A stretch of DNA of 64,000 nt from Corallococcus macrosporus (GTDB taxonomy: Bacteria > Myxococcota > Myxococcia > Myxococcales > Myxococcaceae). Both the position numbers and the translations under genes were made by a program. Below are positions 8,694 to 17,415 of the stretch, one piece after another. Below the pieces are notes generated by a model that did no database searches, had not been told where the DNA came from, and worked only from the letters and a program-made list of their open reading frames with translations. Position 1 is the stretch's first letter. The number at the start of each line of letters is the position of its first letter. The stretch is taken from NCBI RefSeq assembly GCF_017302985.1, contig NZ_JAFIMU010000007.1, forward strand, positions 1,364,001-1,428,000, in the 5' to 3' direction.

Positions 8694-10424
8694 TCACGTC
8701 CCCTTCGCCACCAACCCCAGCTCCTTCAGCCGCCGCCCCAGCGCGCGCTTCGACACCTCCAGCGTGCGCGCCATCGCGTCCAGGTCGCCGCCGCAGGCCT
8801 CGAAGCAGCGGGTGATTTCGTCCGCGCCCAGGTCTCCCGCCGTGCGCAGGTTCGGGCTCCGCTCGATGAGGTCGTAGACGGACGGGCGCGGGATGCCCAG
8901 CGCGTCCGCCGTGGCCTTCAGGTCCCACGCGCTCGCACGCAGCGCGGCCAGCAGCTCCGCCTCCGTCACCTGAGAGGGCTTGCGCCGGGGCACCGCCGCC
9001 TCGCGCGCATCCGGAGCACCCGGCCCTCGCGCCGGAGCCGTGGCGGAGCCCGCCGCTGTCGAGGCAGCACCCGTGCCCCATGCCGGCCCCATGGCGGAGC
9101 CCACCGCCGTCGCGGGAGCGCCCACGGGCAGCGCGGCGCCTGCTCCGGAAGCTCGCGCCGGGGCCGCCACCTCCGACACGCCCAGCAGCTCATCCAGCTG
9201 CGAGTCCGCCTGGAGCCGCGCCTGTCCCCGGCTTCCAATCACGAGCTGCCGCGTGAGGTTGCGAAGCTGCCGGATGTTGCCCGGCCACGCCGCGCGCACC
9301 AGCCTCGACGCCAGCGGCGCGGGCAGCCATGGCTCCGCGTGCGGATCCTCCGAGTCCAGCCGCGCCGCCTCCCCCAGCGCCGCCAGCTCCTCGCGCGCGA
9401 AGTGGAAGAACAGCCGGCCCACGTCCTCGCGCCGCTCGCGCAGCGCGGGCACGCGCAGGTCATAGCCCGCCAGCCGGTGCAGCAGCGGCGCCTTGAAGCG
9501 CCCGTCGCGGATCTGCTCCTCCAGGTGCGCGTCCGTCGCGGCGATGAGCCGCACGTCCACCGTCACCGGGTGGCTCGCGCCCACGGGGTACAGCTCCCCG
9601 GTCTCCAGCACGCGCAGGAGCATCACCTGCACCTCGGGGGGCGCCTCGCCCACCTCGTCCAGGAACAGCGTGCCCCCGTGCGCGGCGCGGAAGAAGCCCT
9701 CGCGGTCCCGCGTCGCCCCCGAGTACGCGCCCTTCTGCGAGCCGAACAACTCCGCCGCCGCCAGCTCCTTGGGGATGGCGCCCAGGTTGACGCTCACGAA
9801 GCGCCCCGCCTTGCGCGGTCCCAGCCGGTGGATGGCCTGCGCCACCAGCTCCTTGCCCGTGCCCGTCTCGCCGCGGATGAGCACCGACACGTCCAGGTCC
9901 GCCACCCGCTCGATGTGCTTGCGCAGCCGCCGCAGGCCCGCGCTCTCCCCCACCATGCCCAGCGTGTCCGCCGCGCCCTCGCCGTCCAGCTCCACCGGGT
10001 GCAGCAGCAGCACCACGCGGCCGGACAGCTCCAGCGCCACGCCGTCCCGCCACTCCGACGGCCCGAAGTCCCGCGTGCCCTGGACCAGCACGCCCGCCGC
10101 GACCACGTGCGTGCCGTCCTCCGGCACCGTCAGCCTCACGCCGCCGTCCGGCAGGGCGGAGAGCTCCAGCGGCTTGCGGCTCACGAACGGATCCGCCAGC
10201 GGCAGCCCCAGCGAGCTGCCCGGCGGAGCGAAGTCCGGGGCGTTGCGCGACAGGGCCACCGGACGCCCCGCCACCAGCGCGTCCAGCAGCCTCCGGTCCC
10301 CCACGCGCCGGGGCACCGGATGGGACACCACCGTCAGCGCGGGCACCACGCGGGGAGCCCCCCGGGAGGCTCCGCGCTCCTGCATCGCGGCCGTGGAGAT
10401 GTCGGCGAGAGGGTCGTGCGGCAT
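8694..10424 (-). CDS. Sigma-54 dependent activator with FHA-like N-terminus and two C-terminal Fis-type HTHs
   Basis: 576-aa bacterial enhancer-binding protein. Residues about 45-145 resemble an FHA phosphothreonine-binding domain (DPFVSRKPLEL, then a run of short strands). The AAA+ domain covers about 155-390: Walker A GETGTGK at 185-191, Walker B GGTLFLDEVGE at about 250-260. The sigma-54 contact loop reads GAYSGA (232-237) instead of GAFTGA. An Ala/Pro/Gly-rich linker of about 70 residues leads to a C-terminus with two Fis-like helix-turn-helices (LKATADALGIPRPSVYDLIE and LDAMARTLEVSKRALGRRLK). FHA-type activators in myxobacteria are commonly tied to Ser/Thr kinases. Target promoters unknown. 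Confidence 0.9.
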   Translation of the reverse strand: MPHDPLADISTAAMQERGASRGAPRVVPALTVVSHPVPRRVGDRRLLDALVAGRPVALSRNAPDFAPPGSSLGLPLADPFVSRKPLELSALPDGGVRLTVPEDGTHVVAAGVLVQGTRDFGPSEWRDGVALELSGRVVLLLHPVELDGEGAADTLGMVGESAGLRRLRKHIERVADLDVSVLIRGETGTGKELVAQAIHRLGPRKAGRFVSVNLGAIPKELAAAELFGSQKGAYSGATRDREGFFRAAHGGTLFLDEVGEAPPEVQVMLLRVLETGELYPVGASHPVTVDVRLIAATDAHLEEQIRDGRFKAPLLHRLAGYDLRVPALRERREDVGRLFFHFAREELAALGEAARLDSEDPHAEPWLPAPLASRLVRAAWPGNIRQLRNLTRQLVIGSRGQARLQADSQLDELLGVSEVAAPARASGAGAALPVGAPATAVGSAMGPAWGTGAASTAAGSATAPARGPGAPDAREAAVPRRKPSQVTEAELLAALRASAWDLKATADALGIPRPSVYDLIERSPNLRTAGDLGADEITRCFEACGGDLDAMARTLEVSKRALGRRLKELGLVAKGT

Positions 10425-10457
10425 GGCCCACGACCCTACCGCACCCGCTTCCCGGCC

Positions 10458-10841
10458 TCAGCGGCGCGCCGACTTCGGCGCCAGGCTCACCGTCACGGTG
10501 TAGTAGCCCGTGCCCTGGTCGAACGACACCGCGGAGGAGATGTCGTAGTTGGTGCTCTTCGCGATGACGCCCGGGCCGGAGTCGTGCGACCAGCGGCTGT
10601 CCCACCACAGCACGAACTGGTCCGACGGGCTGGCGCCGCACGAGTACGTCACGGCACCCTCGTCTCCCATCAGCCCCCAGTTGGGCTCCGCGTTGAACAG
10701 GTTCTGCGTGCCCGACTGCGTCGTCACGTTGGGAGGCGTCGCCGGGTTGATGTAGCCGTGGTCGATGGTGGGGGTGCCGACGGGCAGCCAGTTGGCACCG
10801 CTGGTGTTGTTGGCGATGAACTTCACGGGATTGACGCCCAT
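10458..10841 (-). CDS. Hypothetical small beta-rich protein
   Basis: 127-aa protein without a signal peptide. It is rich in Asn, Ser, Thr, Gly and aromatics, a composition typical of all-beta folds. Features include GANWLPVGTPTIDHGYINPA near the N-terminus and a WWDSRWSHDSG segment in the middle. There is a faint resemblance to aegerolysin or lectin-type beta sandwiches (an aromatic/Asp/Trp patch in the second half), but I would not assign that family. The ATG at 10841 is chosen; the longer open frame upstream is antisense to the DUF2378 gene. The downstream neighbour on the same strand is the sigma-54 activator (33-bp gap). Its start faces the DUF2378 gene. Confidence 0.7.
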   Translation of the reverse strand: MGVNPVKFIANNTSGANWLPVGTPTIDHGYINPATPPNVTTQSGTQNLFNAEPNWGLMGDEGAVTYSCGASPSDQFVLWWDSRWSHDSGPGVIAKSTNYDISSAVSFDQGTGYYTVTVSLAPKSARR

Positions 10842-11075
10842 GGTCTTGCTCCTGAGGGGGTTGAGGTGATGCCTCCCCCTAGAGCAACCGCGATGCCACG
10901 CCCCCTTCCCTCGGAAGGCCCCTGCGCCACCCCCCTTTCGACGCGTCGAAATCCGTCGACCGACCCGTCGGCCCCCTTGCCGCACTGCGTTTTCGAACAA
11001 TCCGCGACAAGTTCTTGAAGTCTGGGAACCTACCGGGTTGAGACAGCCCCGCTCACACGGGTAGCCTGGGAAGGC

Positions 11076-11687
11076 ATGCCGAGTCTCGAACGCCTCGTGT
11101 TTCAGCAGAGCTTCGAAGGGCTGATTCGCGCCCTGGGTGACCACCTGGACGATTCCTGCGCGCGGCAGCTGCGCGAGGTCGGCATCGATCCACGGGGAAA
11201 GCTGTCGGTGGCCTATCCCCTGGACGTGTGGGTGGAGTCGCTGAAGCTGGCGGCGTCCGTGCTCGCGCCCGCGGCCACGCTGGATGACGGCGCGGAGGTG
11301 GTGGGCCGGCGCTTCCTGGAGGGCTACGGGGCCACGCTCATTGGCAGCGCGCTCCTGGCGGGCGTGCGGCTGTTGGGCCCGCACCGGATGCTGGAGCGGA
11401 TGACGCGCAACCTGCGCACGGGCACCAACTACCTGGAGGCGCGGCTGGAGCAGACGGGCCCCACGCGCTACGTGCTCACCTGCCGCCCGGTGGTGGTGGC
11501 GGGCTTCTACCGGGGCTTGTTCGCCGCCGGCCTGGAGATGAGCGGCGCGCATGGCGCCTCCGTGGTGCTGATGCGCAGCGCGGGCGACGCGGCCGTGTAC
11601 GACCTGTCCTGGCTGCCGGAGAAGGGCGCCAGCAAGCCGCCCGACGTGAAGGCGCCGCCAGCCCGGAGCCCCGAGCCGAGGAGCTGA
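11076..11687 (+). CDS. DUF2378 family protein (myxobacterial paralogous family)
   Basis: 203-aa cytoplasmic protein matching DUF2378/TIGR02265, a family expanded in Myxococcales. Typical features are the N-terminal VFQQSFEGLIRAL, the central segment beginning GRRFLEGYGATLIGSALL, and a long domain ending in a beta-rich part with PVVVAGFYRGLF. These proteins often sit near kinases or regulators; their biochemical role is not known. A 20-bp gap separates it from the next gene, so the two are probably co-transcribed. The C-terminal 20 residues are a disordered Pro/Ser-rich tail. Confidence 0.82.
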   Translation: MPSLERLVFQQSFEGLIRALGDHLDDSCARQLREVGIDPRGKLSVAYPLDVWVESLKLAASVLAPAATLDDGAEVVGRRFLEGYGATLIGSALLAGVRLLGPHRMLERMTRNLRTGTNYLEARLEQTGPTRYVLTCRPVVVAGFYRGLFAAGLEMSGAHGASVVLMRSAGDAAVYDLSWLPEKGASKPPDVKAPPARSPEPRS

Positions 11688-11707
11688 GCGGGCCCTATAT
11701 TCGGCCC

Positions 11708-12109
11708 ATGCTCCGTCTGACGAAAACCGCCGTGGTGGTGCTCGCGCTGGCCCTCTCTTCCGGGGCGCTGGCCGCGGGCGGCAGTCCGCAGCTCCAGACC
11801 TACTTCCAGGGCTCGGTGGACAGCCCCGCCTACCAGCAGCAGGCCTTCCAGCGCGTCGCGAAGGCCTGGAAGCAGCCGGGCCCCAAGGGCACGCCGGCCC
11901 TGGGCAAGAAGACCATCGTGCAGGCCGTGCTCGACAAGGACGGCAAGCTGGTCTCCACCGCCATCCTCACGGAGTCCGGCGCCAAGGCATGGGATGCCGC
12001 CGCGCTGGCCGCGGTGAAGAAGGCGGCGCCCTTCCCGCCCCTGCCCAAGAGCACCACGGCCGCCACGGTGGAGGCGCACTTCCACTTCGCGTGGGTCAAC
12101 TCACCTTGA
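11708..12109 (+). CDS. Secreted TonB C-terminal-domain-like protein
   Basis: 133-aa protein with a cleavable signal peptide (hydrophobic core about residues 8-20, cleavage near LAAG). The mature part resembles the TonB C-terminal fold: a segment (TIVQAVLDKDGKLVSTAILT) followed by SGAKAWDAAALAAVKKAAPFPPLP, the pattern of the TonB/energy-transducer family. It lacks the N-terminal anchor and proline spacer of true TonB, so it is a free periplasmic domain of unknown partner. Its last 14 bases overlap the 3' end of the convergent oxidoreductase gene. Confidence 0.78.
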   Translation: MLRLTKTAVVVLALALSSGALAAGGSPQLQTYFQGSVDSPAYQQQAFQRVAKAWKQPGPKGTPALGKKTIVQAVLDKDGKLVSTAILTESGAKAWDAAALAAVKKAAPFPPLPKSTTAATVEAHFHFAWVNSP

Positions 12110-13109
12110 TGACAATCTTCCCGAAGTGCGCGCCCTGCTTCATGTGCTCGAAGGCGGCGCGCGCTTCCCCGAAGGGGAACACGCGGTCCACCACGGGGTG
12201 GATGTCATTGAGCGCGAACGCGCGGGTGAGGGCCTCGAAGGACTGACGGTGTCCCACGAACACGCCCTGCACGCGCAGGTTCTGCATCAGGATGGGGACG
12301 AGTGACACGGAGCCCGCCCCGCCGGACAGCACGCCGATGACGGACACGGTGCCGCCCACGCGCACCGCCTTGAGTGACTTCTCGAAGGTGCCCGCGCCGC
12401 CCACCTCCACCACGTGGTCCACGCCCACGCCTCCGGTGAGCGTGCGCGCCGCCTTCTCCCAGTCCGGCGTGGTGACGTAGTTGATGCCCTCCTGCGCGCC
12501 CAGCTTCAGGGCCCGCTCCAGCTTGTCGTCGCGGCTGGACGTGACGATGACGTGCGCGCCAAACAGCCGGGCAATCTGCAGCGCGAAGATGGACACGCCG
12601 CCCGTGCCCTGGACCAGCACGGTGTCGCCGGCCTTGAGCCCGCCCTGCGTGACGAGCGCGCTCCACGCCGTCACCGCCGCGCACGGCAGCGTGGCGGCCT
12701 CCTCGTCGGACAGGTACGCGGGCGTGGGCACCACGCCGTCCTCGTGCAGCAGCACCGTGTCCGCGAGCGCGCCGTCCAGCGGTCCGCCCAGCGTGGTGGC
12801 TGTGATGGCCTTCGTGGGCTCACCGGCCTGCCACCCTTGAGCGAACAGCGTCATCACCCGGTCACCGGCCTTCACGCGGGTGACGCCCGGCCCCACCGCG
12901 TCCACCACGCCCGCGCCGTCCGAGTTGGGCACCAGCGGCAGCTTCTGGCGAGGGTTGTAGCGCCCCTCCACCATCATCAGGTCCCGCGAGTTGAGGCTCG
13001 TGGCCTTCACGCGCACGCGCACCTGGAAGGGTCCAGGCGTGGGGTCCGGCCGCTCCGCGCGCACCAGGTTGTCCAGACCAAAGGCACCGCGAATCTCGTA
13101 GACGTTCAT
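12096..13109 (-). CDS. NAD(P)-dependent alcohol dehydrogenase/quinone oxidoreductase-like MDR protein
   Basis: 337-aa medium-chain dehydrogenase/reductase. The N-terminal GroES-like domain (about residues 25-120) contains NSRDLMMVEGRY and PNSDGAGVVDAVG. The Rossmann domain has VLVQGTGGVSIFALQIARLF, a slightly altered GxGxxG. No zinc ligands typical of ADH are seen, so it probably belongs to the zinc-independent ZADH/quinone-reductase side of the family. ATG 13109 gives the usual start MNVYEIRGAFG. It overlaps the convergent TonB-like gene by 14 bp. Substrate unknown. Confidence 0.88.
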   Translation of the reverse strand: MNVYEIRGAFGLDNLVRAERPDPTPGPFQVRVRVKATSLNSRDLMMVEGRYNPRQKLPLVPNSDGAGVVDAVGPGVTRVKAGDRVMTLFAQGWQAGEPTKAITATTLGGPLDGALADTVLLHEDGVVPTPAYLSDEEAATLPCAAVTAWSALVTQGGLKAGDTVLVQGTGGVSIFALQIARLFGAHVIVTSSRDDKLERALKLGAQEGINYVTTPDWEKAARTLTGGVGVDHVVEVGGAGTFEKSLKAVRVGGTVSVIGVLSGGAGSVSLVPILMQNLRVQGVFVGHRQSFEALTRAFALNDIHPVVDRVFPFGEARAAFEHMKQGAHFGKIVIKVS

Positions 13110-13156
13110 GGCCCACGACCTTAGAGGCAGGACTCCACACCGAACAGGGCCCCGCC

Positions 13157-13789
13157 ATGTCACTGCTCCAGAAGTTGATGGAACACCCCTCGCTCCATGA
13201 CCCCTGCGGGACGGCCGCGAAGCGGGCCCACCTCAAGGCCAGCCTTCCGCCCTCCGTCGCGACGAAGCAGGTGGACGACGACCTGAGGCTCTCCGAAGGT
13301 GAGGACCTCCTCGTCGAAGAGGGCCGCCTCCACGTGAAGGGGCACCTCCTCCTGGACGACCAGTCCCGCCTGCTGGTCGCGGGGGACCTGGTGGTGGAGG
13401 GCAACATCCTCCACGAAGGGTTCGACTACGCCCTGCTCTTCGCGGGCGGCTCCATCCAGGCGGACAACCTCCTCTTCCACGGAGAGCTGGTCGCGTTGGA
13501 AGGCCTCAGCCTGCGCGGCGCGGCCTGGACCTACTACAATGATTACTCCACCTACGCCGACACACTGACGGCCCGCGCGGTGGTGGCGGACGACCGCGCG
13601 GACGCCGTGGACCGGATCCACGCGGACACGCACCTCCAAGGTCACTCCCAAGTCATCGCCGCGGCGCTGGAGCAGTTGCTGCACCCCGAGGCGTGGGACA
13701 GGTACCAGGAGGGCGCCTACCCCGCGCTGGCGAAGCACCTGCGCCAGGGCCAGCCGCTGCTGCGCGATTCGCCTCCGCGACGCAAGTAA
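13157..13789 (+). CDS. Hypothetical protein with beta-helix-like repeats
   Basis: 210-aa protein with no signal peptide. Residues about 40-150 show regularly spaced short hydrophobic strands (LLVEEG, LHVKGHLLLDD, LLVAGDLVVEGNIL, DNLLFHGELVALEGLSLRG). These suggest a small right-handed beta helix of the bactofilin/polymer-forming type, though I cannot confirm the family. The C-terminus is helical and basic. It stands divergent from the MDR gene with a 47-bp spacer. Function unknown. Confidence 0.72.
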   Translation: MSLLQKLMEHPSLHDPCGTAAKRAHLKASLPPSVATKQVDDDLRLSEGEDLLVEEGRLHVKGHLLLDDQSRLLVAGDLVVEGNILHEGFDYALLFAGGSIQADNLLFHGELVALEGLSLRGAAWTYYNDYSTYADTLTARAVVADDRADAVDRIHADTHLQGHSQVIAAALEQLLHPEAWDRYQEGAYPALAKHLRQGQPLLRDSPPRRK

Positions 13790-13877
13790 TTGCCCAGGGC
13801 ACCTGGGAAGTCCTTCTTCACGAAATGCGACCCCGGCATCTTCGTAGCGTCTTTCCAAGACAGGAGGCATTTCCCAT

Positions 13878-15353
13878 ATGACGCGTTTCTTTGGTCGTCC
13901 CCTGGTGCTCGCCTGCGCGCTGGCCCTGGGGCTGCAAGCGTGTGGCGGCAGTGAGCTTCCCTCGGAGGCGGCCACCCCGAGCGCGCCGGAAGTCCGGGCG
14001 CAATCCCTTGCACAGGACACGGCGCCGGACATCCTGGCCCAGTTGCAGGCGATTCCCGGCCTCACGGTGGTGCAGGAGCGGCCGGTGCCGGTGCCGGGCA
14101 TCCGGTTCTTCGTGATGCGCTATGACCAGCCGGCGGACCACCTGCACCCGAACGGCACGCGCTTCCAGCAGCGGCTGACGCTGCTCTACCGGAGCGCGGA
14201 GGCCCCCACGGTGCTGGCCAGCACCGGCTATGGCATTGGCACGTCCCCCGGCCAGTGGGAGCCCACCTACCTGGTGCAGGGCAACCAGCTGACGGTGGAG
14301 CACCGCTTCTTCACGCCCTCCATCCCGCAGCCCGCGAACTGGAGGCTGCTCAGCATCGAGCAGGCGGCGGCGGACCACCACCGCATCGTCCAGGCGTTCA
14401 AGCCGCTCTTCCCCGGCAAGTGGATCAGCACCGGCGGCAGCAAGGGCGGCATGACGTCGCTCTACCACCGGGCGTTCTTCCCGCGCGACGTGGACGCCAC
14501 GGTGGCCTACGTGGCGCCCAACAGCTACGGCACGCAGGACCCTCGCTACGTGAAGTTCCTGAGCAAGCTGGGCACGCCCGCGTGCCGTGAGAGCATCAAG
14601 ACCTTCCAGCGCGAGGTGCTGGAGCGGCGCGCGGAGGTGGAGCCGCTCTTCCAGGCGACGGGCGCGGCGTATGGCCGGACCTATGACTTCCTGGGCGTGG
14701 ACAAGGCGCTGGAGTTCACCACCCTCGAGTTCGCCTTCGCCTTCTGGCAGTACGGCGACGCGTCGCTGTGCGACGTGATTCCCCCGAAGGGTGGCTCCGC
14801 GCAGGCGCTGGTGGACACGCTGGATACGGTCGTGGGCATCACGTACATGAGCGACGCCGACCTGGACTACTACGCGCCCTACGACTTCCAGGCCGCGACG
14901 CAGCTGGGCAGCTACGCGTCCGAAGAGAGCCACCTGCGCGGCGTCCAGCACTATCCCCGGGGCTATGACCCGCGGGCGCTCGTGCCCTTCGACATGCGGC
15001 CGTACCCCTTCAACCCGTTCGCCATGCCGCTCGTGGAGGGCTGGGTGAAGGCGTTCGGCGAGCGCATCCTGCTGGTCTACGGAGAGAACGACCCGTGGTC
15101 CACGGGCGCGTTCAGCGTGAGCGCGCGCAATGACTCGTACCGGTTCTTCGAGCCGGGCGGCAACCACGGCGCCAGCATCACCGGACTGCCGGAGGCGGAC
15201 CAGGCCGTGGCGCTGGAGCGGCTGCGCACCTGGGCCGGACTGCCCGCGGAGGACACCGCGTCCCTGGGCCTGCGCGCCCGGAGCGCGAAGGCCGCGGAGC
15301 TGCCCATCACCACGGGCGTGGTGGACCGCCGCCACGGCCCGCCGCGCGACTGA
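13878..15353 (+). CDS. S37-family (PS-10-like) secreted peptidase lipoprotein
   Basis: 491-aa exported serine peptidase. The signal peptide ends at a lipobox-like LQACGG, so membrane anchoring is likely. The serine-nucleophile region reads WISTGGSKGGMTSLYHRAFF (Ser at the centre of GGSKGG), the signature of the S37 prolyl-tripeptidyl aminopeptidases of Streptomyces and relatives. Later motifs supply an Asp (VYGENDPWSTG) and a His (PGGNHGASI) for an alpha/beta-hydrolase triad. It probably trims peptides outside the cytoplasm, fitting a predatory proteolytic lifestyle. An AGGAGG Shine-Dalgarno lies upstream of ATG 13878. Convergent with the LysR gene with a 3-bp gap. Confidence 0.88.
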   Translation: MTRFFGRPLVLACALALGLQACGGSELPSEAATPSAPEVRAQSLAQDTAPDILAQLQAIPGLTVVQERPVPVPGIRFFVMRYDQPADHLHPNGTRFQQRLTLLYRSAEAPTVLASTGYGIGTSPGQWEPTYLVQGNQLTVEHRFFTPSIPQPANWRLLSIEQAAADHHRIVQAFKPLFPGKWISTGGSKGGMTSLYHRAFFPRDVDATVAYVAPNSYGTQDPRYVKFLSKLGTPACRESIKTFQREVLERRAEVEPLFQATGAAYGRTYDFLGVDKALEFTTLEFAFAFWQYGDASLCDVIPPKGGSAQALVDTLDTVVGITYMSDADLDYYAPYDFQAATQLGSYASEESHLRGVQHYPRGYDPRALVPFDMRPYPFNPFAMPLVEGWVKAFGERILLVYGENDPWSTGAFSVSARNDSYRFFEPGGNHGASITGLPEADQAVALERLRTWAGLPAEDTASLGLRARSAKAAELPITTGVVDRRHGPPRD

Positions 15354-15356
15354 CCT

Positions 15357-16262
15357 TCAGGCCCTTTCGGCCGTCACCTCGCGGGCCACGTCGAGGAAGG
15401 CGCGGAACGCGGGGGACACCTGGGCGCGGCTGGGGAAGTAGAGGAACAACCCCTCTTCCCACGCCGCGTACGGTTCCAGGACGAGTCTCAAGGTGCCGCG
15501 ATTCAAGCGCGGCACGAGGGTGGGCTCAAAGGCATACATGAGGGCCACGCCCGCCTCCGCCATCTCCATCAGCACCCCTTCGTGGGTGGCGAGCACGGGC
15601 CCCCGCACCGGGATGCGCCACGTCTTCTTGCCGCGCTCCAGCTCCCACGCGTAGCGGGCTCCCGTGGAAGGCAGGCGGATGTTCAGGCAGTCATGGTCCA
15701 GCAGGTCCTCCGGGCGCTGCGGAGTGCCCTTGCGCTTGAGGTACGCGGGAGACCCGGCCACCACGTAGCGGAAGCGCTTCGACAGGCGGACCTGCACCAT
15801 GTCCCGCTCGACGGCCTCGAACGGGCGGATGCCCGCGTCCAGGCCCTCCGCCACGACATCCACCAGCCGGTCCTCGATGCGCAGGTCCACCTCCACCTGG
15901 GGGTGGCGCTGGGCGAAGCGCAGCAGGATGGGCGTGACGACGGTGGACAGGGAGATGGTGGGCACGGACAGCCGCACGCGGCCCGTCACCTCACCCGCGC
16001 TGGCGGCGGCCGCCTCCAGGGCCTCCAGGGCCTGGTCCACGGAAGGACCGGCGCGCTCCAGCAGCCGCTGCCCCGCGTCCGTCAGCGCCACGCTGCGAGT
16101 CGTCCGGGTGAGCAGCGGCACGCCCAGCCGCGCCTCCAGCTGGCGCACCTGCTGGCTGAGCGCGGACGACGAGATGCCCAGCTCCACGGCCGCCGCCGCG
16201 AAGCTGCGCCGGCGTCCCACGGCGAGGAAGGCGTTCAGGGCATTGAGGGGAGTGGAGGCCAT
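15357..16262 (-). CDS. LysR family transcriptional regulator
   Basis: About 301-aa LysR regulator. The winged HTH is at residues about 1-60 (LNALNAFLAVGRRRSFAAAA, then the LGISSSALSQQVRQLEARLG helix), followed by a periplasmic-binding-protein-like effector domain of normal length. In-frame ATGs at 16280 and 16298 are alternatives. It is divergent from the alcohol dehydrogenase gene with about 106 bp between starts, so it probably regulates that gene and itself. Effector unknown. Confidence 0.9.
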   Translation of the reverse strand: MASTPLNALNAFLAVGRRRSFAAAAVELGISSSALSQQVRQLEARLGVPLLTRTTRSVALTDAGQRLLERAGPSVDQALEALEAAAASAGEVTGRVRLSVPTISLSTVVTPILLRFAQRHPQVEVDLRIEDRLVDVVAEGLDAGIRPFEAVERDMVQVRLSKRFRYVVAGSPAYLKRKGTPQRPEDLLDHDCLNIRLPSTGARYAWELERGKKTWRIPVRGPVLATHEGVLMEMAEAGVALMYAFEPTLVPRLNRGTLRLVLEPYAAWEEGLFLYFPSRAQVSPAFRAFLDVAREVTAERA

Positions 16263-16368
16263 TCGGAAGTTTTCCGACATGCCGCGTGCGAATTCCATCC
16301 GTTTCGTGAGGAGGGCTTCCAGCGCATGTTTCCGGGCGTCACGCGACACCACCCCAGGAGCACTGCCC

Positions 16369-17415
16369 ATGATTCCCGCTCGCGGCTACGCGGCCCCCGA
16401 CGCCCGGTCCCCCCTCGCCCCCTTCTCCTTCGAGCGCCGCGAGCCCGGCCCTCGGGACGTGCAGCTGGAGATCCTCTACTGCGGCGTCTGCCACACGGAC
16501 CTGCACATGGCCCGCAACGACTGGGGCTTCTCGCCGTACCCGCTGGTGCCGGGACACGAAATCGTGGGCCGCGTGGTGCGAGTGGGCCGAGACGTGAAGA
16601 AGTTCCAGCCGGGAGACCTGGCGGGCGTGGGCACGATGGTGGACTCGTGCCGAGCCTGCGCGGACTGCCAGGATGGGTACGAGCAGTACTGCAAGGTCCG
16701 AGGCGTGCTGACCTACGGCAGCCCGGAGCCGGAGGCGAAGTCCTTCACGCAGGGCGGGTACGCGGACAGCGTCGTGGTGGACGAGCACTTCGCGCTGAAG
16801 GTGCCCGCGAACCTGGACCCCGCGGCGGTGGCGCCGCTCCTGTGCGCGGGCATCACCACGTATTCACCGTTGCGGCACTGGAAGGTGGGGCCCGGTCAGA
16901 AGGTCGGAGTGGTGGGCCTGGGCGGGCTGGGGCACCTGGGCGTGAAGTTCGCGCTCGCGATGGGCGCGCACGTCACCGTGTTCAGCCACACCGACCGAAA
17001 GAAGCAGGACGCGCTGCGGCTGGGCGCGCACGAGGTGGTGGTGTCGTCGAGGCCAGAGGAGATGGCGGCGAAGGCGAACTCACTCGACTTCATCCTCGAC
17101 ACGGTCTCCGCGCCCCACGACGTCAACGCCTACCTGGGGCTGCTGCGGCGCGACGGGCACCTGGTGCTGGTGGGCTTCCCGGCGAAGCCGCTGGAGGTGG
17201 CCCCCGTCGCGCTGCTCTCCCGCCGCGCCAGCTTCTCCGGCTCCGGCACCGGCGGCCTGCCGGAGACGCAGGCGATGCTCGACTTCTGCGGCGAGCACGG
17301 CATCGTCTCCGACATCGAGCGCATTCCCATCCAGGCCATCAACGAAGCGTTCACGCGGTTGGAGCAGGGCGACGTGAGGTACCGCTTCGTCATCGACCTC
17401 CAGAGCCTGAAGTAG
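16369..17415 (+). CDS. Zinc-dependent alcohol dehydrogenase (YahK/cinnamyl-type)
   Basis: 348-aa cytoplasmic zinc MDR that reduces aldehydes or oxidises alcohols, probably with NADP(H) as in the YahK/YjgB group. Catalytic zinc ligands Cys41 (CGVCHTD) and His63-Glu64 (GHE) are present. The structural zinc set is Cys94, Cys97, Cys100 and Cys108 (SCRACADCQDGYEQYC). The Rossmann motif is VVGLGGLGHLGVKFA. AGGAG sits 9 bp before ATG 16369. A LysR gene is divergent. The 3' third is overlapped on the other strand by the open frame of the GntR gene. Confidence 0.93.
   Translation: MIPARGYAAPDARSPLAPFSFERREPGPRDVQLEILYCGVCHTDLHMARNDWGFSPYPLVPGHEIVGRVVRVGRDVKKFQPGDLAGVGTMVDSCRACADCQDGYEQYCKVRGVLTYGSPEPEAKSFTQGGYADSVVVDEHFALKVPANLDPAAVAPLLCAGITTYSPLRHWKVGPGQKVGVVGLGGLGHLGVKFALAMGAHVTVFSHTDRKKQDALRLGAHEVVVSSRPEEMAAKANSLDFILDTVSAPHDVNAYLGLLRRDGHLVLVGFPAKPLEVAPVALLSRRASFSGSGTGGLPETQAMLDFCGEHGIVSDIERIPIQAINEAFTRLEQGDVRYRFVIDLQSLK

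Noticed and set aside
8670-11018. 782-aa plus-strand open frame through the sigma-54 activator
   Set aside because: Arg/His/Gln-rich shadow of the activator gene, without a ribosome site or domain.
13818-15335. 505-aa minus-strand frame opposite the S37 peptidase
   Set aside because: Composition typical of an antisense frame in GC-rich DNA; the opposite frame carries signal peptide and catalytic motifs.
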